A stretch of DNA of 64,000 nt, from assembly GCF_007004135.1 (NCBI RefSeq), contig NZ_VJMG01000023.1, positions 26,230 through 90,229 on the forward strand, read 5' to 3'. The stretch comes from Affinirhizobium straminoryzae. Its GTDB lineage: Bacteria; Pseudomonadota; Alphaproteobacteria; Rhizobiales; Rhizobiaceae. Positions 19,672 to 27,898 of the stretch are shown here, one piece after another; the first letter of the stretch is position 1; each line of letters opens with the position of its first letter. The position numbers and the translations under genes were made by a program. The notes beneath the pieces were generated by a model. It ran no database searches, was not told the origin of the DNA, and saw only the letters and a program-made list of their open reading frames with translations.

Positions 19672-20694
19672 TCAGATGTCGAACTGGTAGCTCTTCGGCA
19701 CGAAGCGATAGCCGGTCTCGCGCTTTTCCACATAGCCGACCGAGGGGAAGGGCATGTGATAGCCGAGGAAGGCGACGCGATCGGTGGCGATCATGTCGAA
19801 CACCGTCTTGCGGGTCTTCGCCGCCATCTCCTTGTTCATGTCGAAGCGGACTTCCCATTCCGGGCGCTGCAGCGACAGAACGTAATGATTGGCGGTATCG
19901 GCCGTCAGCACCAGCCGGCGGCCGGCCGATTCGACATGGAAGATCATGTGACCGGGGGTGTGGCCGAAGGCGTTCATGCCGGTGATGCCGGGAACGACGG
20001 TCGCGCCATCGCCGATGAAGGTCATCTTTTCGGCGAGCGGCTTCACACTGGCAAGCACCGCCTTCTGGCCGCCTTCCGCCGGCGTGCCGGCACGCTCCGC
20101 GCTGGTCCAGAAATCATATTCCGTCTTGCCGGTGACATAGCGGGCATTCGGGAAGGCGGGCTTGCCGTCCTCCATCAGGCCGCCGATGTGATCGCCATGC
20201 AGATGGGTCAGGACAACGACGGTGACATCTTCCGGCCGGTAACCCGCCGCCTTCATGCCGTCGAGCAGACGACCGGTGCCCTGCGCACGGCCGCTGGCGC
20301 CGAAACCCGTATCGAACAGCACAAGCTCGTTTCCGGCCCGGATCAGTGTCGGCGCGAAGGAATTGACGAAATTGTCGGCGGGCAGGAAATTTTCCTTGAG
20401 AAGGTCTGCGACGGCCTCCGGGCTCTGGTTGGTACCGAAGGTCTCGTTCGGCTTGCCGGAGGCGCGGCCACCGTCTCGCACCACGAGAACCTCGAATTCG
20501 CCGAGCTTGAACCTGTCGGTCTGGGGCGGCATCGTTGCGGGTATTGCTGCTGTCATCTTTCCATCCGTGGCGGGTTGCTTGGTCCCCTGTGTCCCCTGCG
20601 CCAGCGCCTGCCCCGACAGAAGTGCCGGTGCGGCCAGAATGCCTGCTCCGGCGGATCCCAGAAGGACCCGCCGCCCCATCTTCATCTGTGCCAT
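19672..20694 (-). CDS. Exported metallo-beta-lactamase-fold hydrolase
   Basis: A 340-residue MBL-fold enzyme. It has a probable twin-arginine signal (MGRRVLLGSAGAGILAAPALL), so it is likely exported folded with its metals. The metal-binding signature is LTHLHGDHIGG, with further ligands in FGHTPGHMIFH and LTADTANH. The ATG at 20694 follows an excellent GGAGGTTG site; the upstream in-frame extension is not coding. The substrate is unknown; candidates are lactones or other esters. The gene is divergent from the MFS exporter gene, which starts about 200 bp away. Confidence 0.85.
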   Translation of the reverse strand: MAQMKMGRRVLLGSAGAGILAAPALLSGQALAQGTQGTKQPATDGKMTAAIPATMPPQTDRFKLGEFEVLVVRDGGRASGKPNETFGTNQSPEAVADLLKENFLPADNFVNSFAPTLIRAGNELVLFDTGFGASGRAQGTGRLLDGMKAAGYRPEDVTVVVLTHLHGDHIGGLMEDGKPAFPNARYVTGKTEYDFWTSAERAGTPAEGGQKAVLASVKPLAEKMTFIGDGATVVPGITGMNAFGHTPGHMIFHVESAGRRLVLTADTANHYVLSLQRPEWEVRFDMNKEMAAKTRKTVFDMIATDRVAFLGYHMPFPSVGYVEKRETGYRFVPKSYQFDI

Positions 20695-20890
20695 GTCAAC
20701 CTCCAATATGCGCAACCGGCCGCGCGTCTCGTCCCATCGCCGGTGGTTGCAGAGATATGCAGCCGATGCCCGAGGAAAATGCCTCTCACGTAGTCGTGAT
20801 GCCGGCAGCCGGACAGAAGAAATTGTATGGCGGGACGGACCAAGGAAGCGTAGGAACGGGGCGCCCTCCGCTGACATGAAGCCATCCCCT

Positions 20891-22300
20891 ATGAACCGCA
20901 TCGTTCCGCTTATTCTCGCCGTCGCGCTCTTCATGGAGCACATGGATTCCACGGTGATTTCCACAGCCCTGCCGGCCATTGCCACCGATCTCGGCGTCAG
21001 CCCCATCACCCTGAAGCTGGCCTTGACCTCCTACATGGTGTCGCTTGCCGTCTTCATTCCGATCAGCGGCTGGATGGCCGACAAGTTCGGTGCCAAGAAC
21101 ATTTTCCGGATGGCGATCGCCGTCTTCGTGACCGGCTCCATCTTCTGCGCCATGTCCTCCTCGGTGCTGGCCTTCGTGATGGCGCGCTTCCTGCAGGGCA
21201 TGGGCGGCGCGATGATGACGCCGGTCGGACGTCTCGTTTTGTTGCGGACCACCGATCGCAAGGACCTCGTCTCGGCCATGTCACTGCTGACCATTCCCGC
21301 GCTGGTCGGCCCGCTGACCGGCCCGCCGATCGGCGGCTTCATCACCACCTATTTCACCTGGCACTGGATCTTCCTGATCAACGTGCCGATCGGCATCATC
21401 GGCATCTGGCTGTCCTCGATCCACCTGCCGGACATCCCGGCGCGCGGCGCGCCGCCGCTCGACATGGCGGGTTTTGTCCTGACAGCGATTGCCGCCTCCG
21501 GGATCGTTTTCGGGCTCTCCGTCGTCAGCCTGCCGGCCCTGCCGCCCTATGTCGGCATCAGCGCCGCCGTGATCGGCTTTGCCTGCGGCGCGCTTTACAT
21601 CGGCCATGCCCGGCGCCATCCGAACCCGATCCTGACGCTGACACTGTTTGGCAACACCGCTTTCCGCGCCTCCGTTACCGCCGGCACCCTGTTTCGCATC
21701 GCGACCGGTGCCGTGCCCTTCCTGATGCCGCTGATGCTGCAGCTGAGCTTCGGCATGACACCCTTCCAGTCCGGCCTCACCACCTTCGCCGGTGCCGCGG
21801 GTGCCATGGCGGTCAAATTCATGGCCAAGCGCACCTTCGCGGCCACCGGCTTCCGAAGCGCGCTGCTCGGTGCCTGCGTTGCCGGTTCCGCGATGACGGC
21901 GATCAACGGCTTCTTCACGCCGGCGACCCCTGCCCTGCTGATTACCTTCTTCCTGTTCGCCTCCGGCCTTGCCCGCTCGCTGTTCTTCACCGGTGTGAAT
22001 GCGCTCGGCTATTCGGAAATCGGGGATGCGGAGGCAAGCCAGGCCACCTCGATCAGCTCCGTCATGCAGCAGATCAGCCTGGCGCTCGGCGTTGCCTTCG
22101 CTGCGCTGGTGCTGGAAACATCGTCCTACCTGTCGGGCACGCATCTCGAGCTGGCGGATTTCCATCTCGCCTTCTTCATCGTGTCGGCCATTTCGCTGTG
22201 CGCCTGCCTGCCGGTTCTGGCCCTGCATCCGCAGACCGGCGCCGGCGTTTCCGGCCACCGGCGCTACCAGCCGCGGGCGGCCGAAGCGCCGGGCGAGTAA
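20891..22300 (+). CDS. MFS multidrug-type transporter (DHA2 family)
   Basis: A major facilitator of about 469 residues with roughly 14 hydrophobic segments. DHA2 signatures are FMEHMDSTVISTALPAIATDLG in TM1 and SGWMADKFGAKNIF in the loop 2-3 region. RFLQGMGGAMMTPVGRLVLLR carries motif C-like residues, and GPLTGPPIGGFITTYFTWHWIF is typical of the family. The start at 20891 matches the usual MNRIVPLILAVALFM beginning; an ATG at 20876 is possible. It is convergent with rlmE, with 3 bp between the stops. The substrate is unknown. Confidence 0.88.
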   Translation: MNRIVPLILAVALFMEHMDSTVISTALPAIATDLGVSPITLKLALTSYMVSLAVFIPISGWMADKFGAKNIFRMAIAVFVTGSIFCAMSSSVLAFVMARFLQGMGGAMMTPVGRLVLLRTTDRKDLVSAMSLLTIPALVGPLTGPPIGGFITTYFTWHWIFLINVPIGIIGIWLSSIHLPDIPARGAPPLDMAGFVLTAIAASGIVFGLSVVSLPALPPYVGISAAVIGFACGALYIGHARRHPNPILTLTLFGNTAFRASVTAGTLFRIATGAVPFLMPLMLQLSFGMTPFQSGLTTFAGAAGAMAVKFMAKRTFAATGFRSALLGACVAGSAMTAINGFFTPATPALLITFFLFASGLARSLFFTGVNALGYSEIGDAEASQATSISSVMQQISLALGVAFAALVLETSSYLSGTHLELADFHLAFFIVSAISLCACLPVLALHPQTGAGVSGHRRYQPRAAEAPGE

Positions 22301-22303
22301 GCT

Positions 22304-23044
22304 TTATTCCGACAGCACGTCGTCCTGCGCGGCGTCTGCGTCCTGAGCCTCCTCCGCAGCCGTCGGCCGGCGGCCCTTGAACCCCTTGGCGAGCAAAAAC
22401 ATCTCGACGGATTCCGAGCGCGATGAGGCCGGCTTGATGTGCAGCACCTGGCGGAAATTCTGCTTGAGCATGGAGAGAAGCTCCCGCTCCGTGCCGCCCT
22501 GGAAGGTTTTGGCCAGGAAATGGCCGCCTTCGGCCAGCACCTCCACCGCAAAATAGGCCGCCACCTCGCACAAATGCATGGTGCGCAGATGGTCTGTCTT
22601 CTGGTGACCGGTGGTCGGCGCCGCCATGTCGGAGATGACGAGATCCGGCGTGCCGCCCACCGCCTCCAGCAGTTTTTCCGGGGCGGATGGATCGAGGAAA
22701 TCGAGCTGCAGGATCTTGACGCCCGGGATCGGCACGACTTCGAGGAAATCGATGGCGGCGACGCGGATATCCTCCTCCGTCGAGCCCGTCACCTTGGCGG
22801 CGATCTGCGACCAGCTGCCGGGGGCGGCGCCAAGATCGATGATGCGCCGCGCGCCCTTCAGAATCTGGTGCTTCTCGTCGATCTCCAGCAGCTTGAAGGC
22901 GGCACGGGCGCGATAGCCTTCCAGCTTTGCGCGCTGCACATAGGGATCGTTGATGTGACGCTCGAGCCAGCGGCGGGACGAGGCCTTCAGCTTGCCCTTC
23001 TTCACCTTCTGGCCGAGCTTGCGGCCGATGGGGGCTTTGGTCAT
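22304..23044 (-). CDS. rlmE: 23S rRNA (uridine-2552-2'-O)-methyltransferase RlmE
   Basis: RrmJ/FtsJ-type methyltransferase for Um2552 of 23S rRNA, 246 residues. The SAM motif is [18 protein letters not shown]. Catalytic Lys/Asp/Lys/Glu positions lie in [20 protein letters not shown] and LAKTFQG. The C-terminal ~25 acidic residues ([12 protein letters not shown]) extend past the family core. The ATG at 23044 overlaps the stop of the Ppx/GppA gene by 4 bases (ATGA), so the two are translationally coupled. Confidence 0.94.
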   Translation of the reverse strand: MTKAPIGRKLGQKVKKGKLKASSRRWLERHINDPYVQRAKLEGYRARAAFKLLEIDEKHQILKGARRIIDLGAAPGSWSQIAAKVTGSTEEDIRVAAIDFLEVVPIPGVKILQLDFLDPSAPEKLLEAVGGTPDLVISDMAAPTTGHQKTDHLRTMHLCEVAAYFAVEVLAEGGHFLAKTFQGGTERELLSMLKQNFRQVLHIKPASSRSESVEMFLLAKGFKGRRPTAAEEAQDADAAQDDVLSE

Positions 23045-24786
23045 CGGTTCTTCTCCGTGGCTGTGCGCGGCGCGCTTTCCGCCGGGCGGCGGCGCATCCG
23101 GCGCCACACACCGTCATCGGCCATCATGTCGGTCAGTAGCCCCTCGCGCAAACCGCGGTCGGCCACCCGCATGCGACGGCTTGGCCAGCGGCGGCGAATG
23201 GCCTCCAGAATGGCGCAGCCCGCCAGCACCAGATCCGCCCTGTCCGGCCCGATGCAGGGGTTGGCGGCGCGCCCGTCGAAATCCCAGGACAGCAGCCTTG
23301 CCTGCATGGCCGACACCTCGTGATCGGTCAGCCAGAGGCCATCCACCTTGCGCCGGTCATAACGCGGCAGATCGAGATGCACGCCGGCCAGCGTCGTCAC
23401 CGTGCCGGAGGTGCCGATCAGATGAAAATCCTCTTCCGCCTCCTCCTCCAGCGAGGGGCAGTGGAAGCCGGCCAGCATGCCTTCCACCTCCGCCACCATG
23501 GCGGCAAAGACATCGGGCGTGACATTGCGCCCGCCATGCCGCTCCGACAGCGTCACGACGCCAACGGGCAGCGAGGTCCAGTGGGTGATATGGTTGGCGA
23601 GCCGCGAGGAGCGGTTGTCGCGAATGCGGATCACGGCGATCTCGGAGGAGCCGCCGCCGATATCGAACAGCACGACGGAGCGCGCTTCTCGCCCGACCAG
23701 CGACGAGCAGCCGGACACCGCCAGCCGCGCTTCGGTTTCGCGGTCGATGATTTCCAGTTCCAGCCCGGTCTCGCGCGTGACGCGCTCCAGAAACGCCTCG
23801 CCATTGGCGGCCGCGCGGCAGGCTTCGGTGGCAATCAGGCGCATGCGGCGGATCGGCCGGTGCGCGAGCTTCGAGGCGCAGATGCGCAGCGCCTCCACGG
23901 CGCGGTCCATCGCCTCGTCCGAGAGACGACCGGTCTTCGCCAGCCCCTCGCCGAGGCGCACGATACGCGAAAACGCATCCACCACGCGAAACTGACCGGG
24001 CCGTGTCGGCTGGGCAATCAGCAGACGGCAATTGTTGGTGCCGAGATCGAGCGCGGCATAGAGATCGTCCGGATGGGAGCGGGAGCGGGCACCTTCAGCC
24101 GCCTCGACCATACCGCGGGCGCGCACCTCTGACGCATGGCGATGCGGGGCCGTGTGCCCCTGTTCATGCCCGTGACCGTGACCGTGACCGTGACCGTGAG
24201 AATGCCCGGTCGCATGACCGTGTCCATGCCCCCGCGCCGAATGGGCAGAAACCGCATCCGCATGGGTTGCGCCAGCGGCGGACGCGATCGACGAGAGCGA
24301 GACATGCGCGCCCTGCCCCCTGCCCGACCCAGGCTTGCCGGATGTGGCGAGCGGCCGCCCCTGCGGCCCGCGGGCTTCACTTTTCTTGCGACCGCGCTTG
24401 CGCCGACGGCCTGGCGACGCGCCACGTCCCTCCAAGCCCGCAGATAACGATGCGGAAGTGGCCATCGCCACGGCCTTATGGCCGGGCGTGACCGTTTCGC
24501 TTTCGGGATGCGGCAAGGCCGCTGCACCGGATTGCCCGCCTTGCGTTGCACGCGCACGTCGGCGCTTGCGCTTTCGGGGAGGACCACCGGTCTTGTCGTC
24601 CGGACGTCGGGCATCAGAGGCTTCCGCCTTCACGACACCATGCGCAACGGCTGCGGAAAACGGCTTGCCGTTCCGCTTGGCCTTTCGGCGCCGTCCGGCC
24701 TTGCCATCCGGTCGCCCCGCTGCCGACGCCCCGCCTTCGGGCGGCTTTCCGCCGCTGTCGGGGTTCATCACTGCTCTATCCATCAT
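23041..24786 (-). CDS. Ppx/GppA-family phosphatase with long basic, His-rich N-terminal extension
   Basis: Exopolyphosphatase or guanosine pentaphosphatase-type enzyme of the ASKHA fold. The catalytic part starts near residue 241: [17 protein letters not shown] (phosphate 1), [15 protein letters not shown] (phosphate 2), and [14 protein letters not shown]. It lacks the extra C-terminal domains of long Ppx. Residues 1-240 are low-complexity, with clusters of Lys/Arg ([28 protein letters not shown]) and a Gly-His repeat at residues 187-211. The start among ATG 24786/24783/24768 is uncertain. The pairing with rlmE is common in rhizobia. Metal or polyphosphate binding by the extension is inferred. 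Confidence 0.88.
   Translation of the reverse strand: MMDRAVMNPDSGGKPPEGGASAAGRPDGKAGRRRKAKRNGKPFSAAVAHGVVKAEASDARRPDDKTGGPPRKRKRRRARATQGGQSGAAALPHPESETVTPGHKAVAMATSASLSAGLEGRGASPGRRRKRGRKKSEARGPQGRPLATSGKPGSGRGQGAHVSLSSIASAAGATHADAVSAHSARGHGHGHATGHSHGHGHGHGHGHEQGHTAPHRHASEVRARGMVEAAEGARSRSHPDDLYAALDLGTNNCRLLIAQPTRPGQFRVVDAFSRIVRLGEGLAKTGRLSDEAMDRAVEALRICASKLAHRPIRRMRLIATEACRAAANGEAFLERVTRETGLELEIIDRETEARLAVSGCSSLVGREARSVVLFDIGGGSSEIAVIRIRDNRSSRLANHITHWTSLPVGVVTLSERHGGRNVTPDVFAAMVAEVEGMLAGFHCPSLEEEAEEDFHLIGTSGTVTTLAGVHLDLPRYDRRKVDGLWLTDHEVSAMQARLLSWDFDGRAANPCIGPDRADLVLAGCAILEAIRRRWPSRRMRVADRGLREGLLTDMMADDGVWRRMRRRPAESAPRTATEKNR
24171..24199. repeat. In-frame hexanucleotide tandem repeat (CGTGAC)n
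   Basis: About 4.8 tandem copies of CGTGAC lie inside the Ppx/GppA gene and encode the Gly-His part of its extension. A 6-bp unit keeps the frame when copy number changes. Confidence 0.85.
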
Positions 24787-25114
24787 GCCGCGCAAGGCCA
24801 TTGAAGGCGCGCTGCGGCTTTCATCGTTTCGTTGATGACAGGATAACAGCAGCCGACGCTTTCGCCAACGACTTTGTGCCACACTCCGCGCCCGCGTCCC
24901 GCACACCTGCAACCGGTGCAGTCGCACCCGCCTTGCAAACGCGCTTGCCTGCCCTCGCCGCTTTCTCCACAGCCTGTCAAAAAAGTGCAATTTCTGCTCT
25001 TGAACACGGGTCAGAATCTGGTAGAAGGCACCCACCGAAGCGGTTCGGCCCGCAGGAAGCACCTGACCTTGGCCAAATAATCGCTCTTCAGTTCGGAGTT
25101 CATCTTCGACCTGC
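24787..25114. other. Intergenic region between the Ppx/GppA gene and tRNA-Gln
   Basis: About 330 bp with no supported gene. It should contain the promoter of the ppx-rlmE operon on the left and of tRNA-Gln on the right; no clear promoter elements could be assigned by eye. Confidence 0.35.
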
Positions 25115-25188
25115 TGGGGAATAGTTCAACGGTAGAACGGCGGACTCTGACTCCGTTAATCTTGGTTCGAATCCAGGTTCCCCAGCCA
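25115..25188 (+). tRNA. tRNA-Gln (anticodon CUG)
   Basis: A 74-nt cloverleaf including an encoded CCA. The acceptor stem is TGGGGAA/TTCCCCA with G73. The anticodon arm is GCGGA-CTCTGAC-TCCGT with anticodon CTG, and the T arm contains GGTTCGAATCC. It reads CAG codons. It stands alone, next to an accessory-looking segment downstream. Confidence 0.96.
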
Positions 25189-25250
25189 AATCTTCCCTAA
25201 ATGAGTAGAACTCCTTTATTTCAAGTCGTGCCCGACCCTGTTTTGGCATC

Positions 25251-26156
25251 TCAGCCATCTTGACTTTTTGCAAACTCGCGGGCCGCGCCCAAAAACGCTT
25301 TCATCGCGGCGGAAAGATTTCGGCGGCCGGGATAGTAGAGGCAAAGTCCACCGAACGGCGGCGTCCAGTCTTCCATCAGACGGACAAGGCGTCCCGCCTT
25401 CAACTCTTCGGCAACCCCTTCCTCCATGAAGCAGCCGATGCCGATGCCGTCTATGGCGGCAGCGCAGGCAACACTCGTTTCGTCAAGTGTCAGGTTCCCC
25501 GGAACATCAATCTGCACGGCCTCTCCGTTCTTCTCGAACCGCCAGCGGAACAGGGATCCGTCCGGCAGGCGGACACGGATACAGTTGTGGTTGAAGAGAT
25601 CCGAAGGGGTCTGGGGCTTGCCCATCCGCTCCACGTAACCTGGCGATGCCACGATCGCATAGCGCTGCAGGCGGCCGAGCGGGACAGCAATCATGTCGCT
25701 TGGCACAAGCGCCGCCACGCGCACACCGATATCGAAGCCGTCGGCAACGATATCCACGAGCCGCGCTTCCGTCACGAGATCGATATGCACGGCAGGATAA
25801 CGACGCACGAAACCGGTGATCAGCGGTGAGATGATCTGCCGTGCGGCAAAGGGCGCGGCATTGATCCGGATCGTGCCGCTCGGCTCGTCCCGCTGGGAAC
25901 GAACCACCTGGAGCGCGCCGTGAATGTCCTGAAGAGCTGGCCCCACCTCTTCCACGAAAAGCCTTCCCGCATCGGTCAGCGAGACGCTCCGCGTCGTCCG
26001 ATTGAACAGACGCAGGCCGAGCTGGCTCTCCAGCCGGCCGATCATATGGCTGAGGGCTGTCGTGGACATGCCGATGTCGATAGCCGCGGCACGAAACGTT
26101 CCACGTCGCGCAATGGCGAGAACGGCGCTCAATTCGTGCAGGCCGGCTGTCTCCAT
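25251..26156 (-). CDS. LysR-family transcriptional regulator (divergent from NTF2/SDR operon)
   Basis: A 301-residue LTTR. The N-terminal helix-turn-helix is [35 protein letters not shown], and the substrate-binding domain has [20 protein letters not shown]. It belongs to the large group with KNGEAV and PGNLTLDE segments that often controls a divergent oxidoreductase. It lies 102 bp from the divergent NTF2-like/SDR pair, the likely target. Signal unknown. Confidence 0.9.
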   Translation of the reverse strand: METAGLHELSAVLAIARRGTFRAAAIDIGMSTTALSHMIGRLESQLGLRLFNRTTRSVSLTDAGRLFVEEVGPALQDIHGALQVVRSQRDEPSGTIRINAAPFAARQIISPLITGFVRRYPAVHIDLVTEARLVDIVADGFDIGVRVAALVPSDMIAVPLGRLQRYAIVASPGYVERMGKPQTPSDLFNHNCIRVRLPDGSLFRWRFEKNGEAVQIDVPGNLTLDETSVACAAAIDGIGIGCFMEEGVAEELKAGRLVRLMEDWTPPFGGLCLYYPGRRNLSAAMKAFLGAAREFAKSQDG

Positions 26157-26258
26157 TATCCCGATTCCTTCATCACCTCATAACGCACTGTCCCGCTTAT
26201 CTTTATGGATGCCAAGCCTTAAGTCTACTTCCATCACGACTACCCAACGGAGACGATC

Positions 26259-26579
26259 ATGAAGATGCCTGCAGTCATTGAGGCCTTTTTTGCGGCAGAC
26301 CACCAGAACGGACAGAACGTTCTACAGTCCCTGTTCACGCCGCAGGCCGTCGTTTCCGACGAGCGAACCAGCCATTTGGGGACTGATGCAATTACATCCT
26401 GGTGGATGGCAGCGAAGGAGAAATACCGCCATAGCACCAAGCCTCTGGATGCCGAAAAACGAGATGGGGAGCATGTCGTGCGCGGCGAGGTGACGGGACA
26501 GTTCCCCGGCAGCCCTATCGTCCTCACCTACCGCTTCCGCCTGGACGGTGACAAGATTGCAACGCTGGAGATCGGCTGA
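26259..26579 (+). CDS. SnoaL/NTF2-like small protein
   Basis: A 106-residue protein with the size and pattern of an NTF2-like/SnoaL fold: an N-terminal helix [33 protein letters not shown], then [18 protein letters not shown], then beta strands ending [16 protein letters not shown]. Such proteins act as small isomerase, hydratase or binding partners. Its TGA overlaps the ATG of the SDR gene (TGATG), so they work as a pair; the substrate is unknown. Confidence 0.8.
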   Translation: MKMPAVIEAFFAADHQNGQNVLQSLFTPQAVVSDERTSHLGTDAITSWWMAAKEKYRHSTKPLDAEKRDGEHVVRGEVTGQFPGSPIVLTYRFRLDGDKIATLEIG

Positions 26580-27358
26580 TGAAAGACTTTATCGACCTGA
26601 AAGACAAGCGCGTGCTTGTGACGGCTGGAACGAAGGGCACCGGTGCAGCAACAGTGGACCTTTTCCGGCAATTGGGTGCAGCGGTCATCACGACGGCACG
26701 TTCGCAGCCGGCAGATATGCCGGCCAGCCAATTTATTGCTGCCGACCTGACGAGCGAAGAGGGATGCAAAACGGTCGCTGACACCGTGCGGGAGCGGCTT
26801 GGTGGACTGGACATCATTGTCCACATGCTGGGCGGGTCGTCAGCACCGGGCGGCGGGTTTCAGTCCTTGACCGAAGATCATTGGCGAAAAGAGCTGGATC
26901 TCAACCTATTTCCGGCCGTCCGCCTCGATCGACTGCTTTTGCCCGACATGATCGCTCAGTGCCAGGGCGTCGTCATCCATGTTTCGTCCATCCAGAGGCT
27001 AATGCCACTGCCGGAGGCAACAACCGCCTATGCGGCTGCCAAGGCGGCCCTCTCGACCTATAGCAAAAGCCTGTCAAAGGAAGTGTCTCCGAAGGGCGTC
27101 CGCGTCCTGCGGGTCTCGCCCGGCTGGATCATGACCGACGCATCTGTCCATCTGGCCGAACGGCTGGCGAAGGAGGCCGGAACCGACGTCGAAGGGGGCA
27201 AGCGGCTGATCATGGACAGTCTCGGCGGTATTCCGATCGGCCGTCCTTCCAGCCCGGAAGATGTCGCCAGCCTCATTGCCTTTCTCGCCTCTGATCGCGC
27301 CGCCACGATCACGGGCGTGGAATATGTCATCGACGGCGGGACAGTGCCGACGGTCTAG
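26579..27358 (+). CDS. Short-chain dehydrogenase/reductase
   Basis: A 259-residue classical SDR. The cofactor motif is [16 protein letters not shown], where Ala and Lys replace parts of the usual TGxxx[14 protein letters not shown] takes the place of NNAG. Catalytic Ser is in HVSSIQRL and YxxxK in YAAAKAALS. The C-terminal part has [10 protein letters not shown] and [25 protein letters not shown]. It is coupled to the upstream NTF2-like gene and probably controlled by the divergent LysR gene. Substrate unknown. Confidence 0.88.
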   Translation: MKDFIDLKDKRVLVTAGTKGTGAATVDLFRQLGAAVITTARSQPADMPASQFIAADLTSEEGCKTVADTVRERLGGLDIIVHMLGGSSAPGGGFQSLTEDHWRKELDLNLFPAVRLDRLLLPDMIAQCQGVVIHVSSIQRLMPLPEATTAYAAAKAALSTYSKSLSKEVSPKGVRVLRVSPGWIMTDASVHLAERLAKEAGTDVEGGKRLIMDSLGGIPIGRPSSPEDVASLIAFLASDRAATITGVEYVIDGGTVPTV

Positions 27359-27403
27359 AAGCTGCCTCTGCCTGTATCGCCTGCCACGTCAAGCAGGCTA
27401 TTT

Positions 27404-27706
27404 TCAACCATCGATCGAATGGTGGCGACGCGGCCAGTTTGGCTTGGGTCCGCAGGAGGCTAGGAGTGGAAGACGAGGTCTGAACTCGCTCCCGTTGTCA
27501 CTGACGATCATCTTCGGCTTGCCACGCTTGTCGATGATCCGATCCAGCTCGCAAGCAACCCGAAGGCCCGAGAGCGATGTATCGGCGACGAGCCCCAGGC
27601 ATTTCCTGGTGCAATCATCGACGATCGTCAGTACCCGGAACCTGCGGCCATCGGTGCGCTGATCCGACGCGAAGTCCAGCGACCAGCGGTCGTTGGCCGT
27701 TGACAA
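27404..27706 (-). pseudogene. IS3-family transposase OrfB fragment
   Basis: An internal piece of an IS3-family (IS407-like) DDE transposase. The visible segment runs from NDRWSLDFASDQRTDGRRF through VLTIVDDCTRKCLGLVADTS to KPKMIVSDNGSEF, so the first two catalytic Asp are present. After SEF the sequence leaves the family and stops; the catalytic Glu region and the whole N-terminal half are missing. No terminal inverted repeats are recognisable. It is a decayed remnant between the SDR gene and the fluoride riboswitch. Confidence 0.85.
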
Positions 27707-27735
27707 GCCGCAGCGAGATGATCTATCGAGCGGTA

Positions 27736-27800
27736 ACGGTAATGGATTCTGCCTGGCATAAAGCCGAACCGCTTCCCCGACGAAGCTGATGACTCCTACT
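27736..27800 (+). ncRNA. Fluoride riboswitch (crcB motif)
   Basis: The aptamer signatures are in order and spacing: GGTAATGGATTCTGCC at 27738-27753, GAACCGC at 27766-27772, and the hallmark GCTGATGACTCCTAC at 27785-27799. It lies about 95 bp upstream of a CLC-type antiporter fused to DUF190, the class of gene expected under fluoride control. The match is by eye; a covariance search would confirm boundaries. Confidence 0.88.
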
Positions 27801-27823
27801 CGACGCTAACCACGCGAAGGAGT
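27792..27823 (+). promoter_or_regulatory. Predicted expression-platform hairpin sequestering a ribosome site
   Basis: ACTCCT (27792-27797), the conserved 3' end of the aptamer, can pair with AGGAGT (27818-27823). The stem extends through TCG/CGA (27800-27802 with 27815-27817) and CG/CG. AGGAG is the ribosome site of the leader ORF. Fluoride-bound aptamer would hold the ACTCCTAC strand and free AGGAG, giving translational control. This is inference from pairing. Confidence 0.6.
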
Positions 27824-27829
27824 AGAGCC

Positions 27830-27898
27830 GTGCCTGGAAGTCAAAATCCGTATCATGTTTCCCTGACTGATCCTTATGACGGAGCGTCGTTCGCATGA
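27830..27898 (+). CDS. 22-codon leader ORF coupled to the fluoride CLC gene
   Basis: GTG at 27830 is 7 nt after the strong AGGAG at 27818-27822. It opens a 22-residue frame (begins [10 protein letters not shown] if GTG is read as Met, ends DGASFA). Its TGA overlaps the ATG of the antiporter gene (ATGA at 27895-27898). The site pairs with the riboswitch aptamer, so the leader could relay fluoride control to the antiporter by coupled translation. It is too short for homology-based proof. Confidence 0.5.
   Translation: MPGSQNPYHVSLTDPYDGASFA

Noticed and set aside
19459..20793. Plus-strand frame opposite the metallo-beta-lactamase-fold gene
   Set aside because: No ribosome site or domain; the minus strand has the HxHxDH enzyme with an ideal ribosome site.
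24171..24199. Tandem CGTGAC repeats considered as a CRISPR or protein-binding array
   Set aside because: The units are contiguous 6-mers without spacers, inside a coding frame that gives a Gly-His tract.
25189..25250. Attachment site (att) next to tRNA-Gln
   Set aside because: No second copy of the tRNA 3' end and no integrase gene were found within the window, so no att feature is reported.
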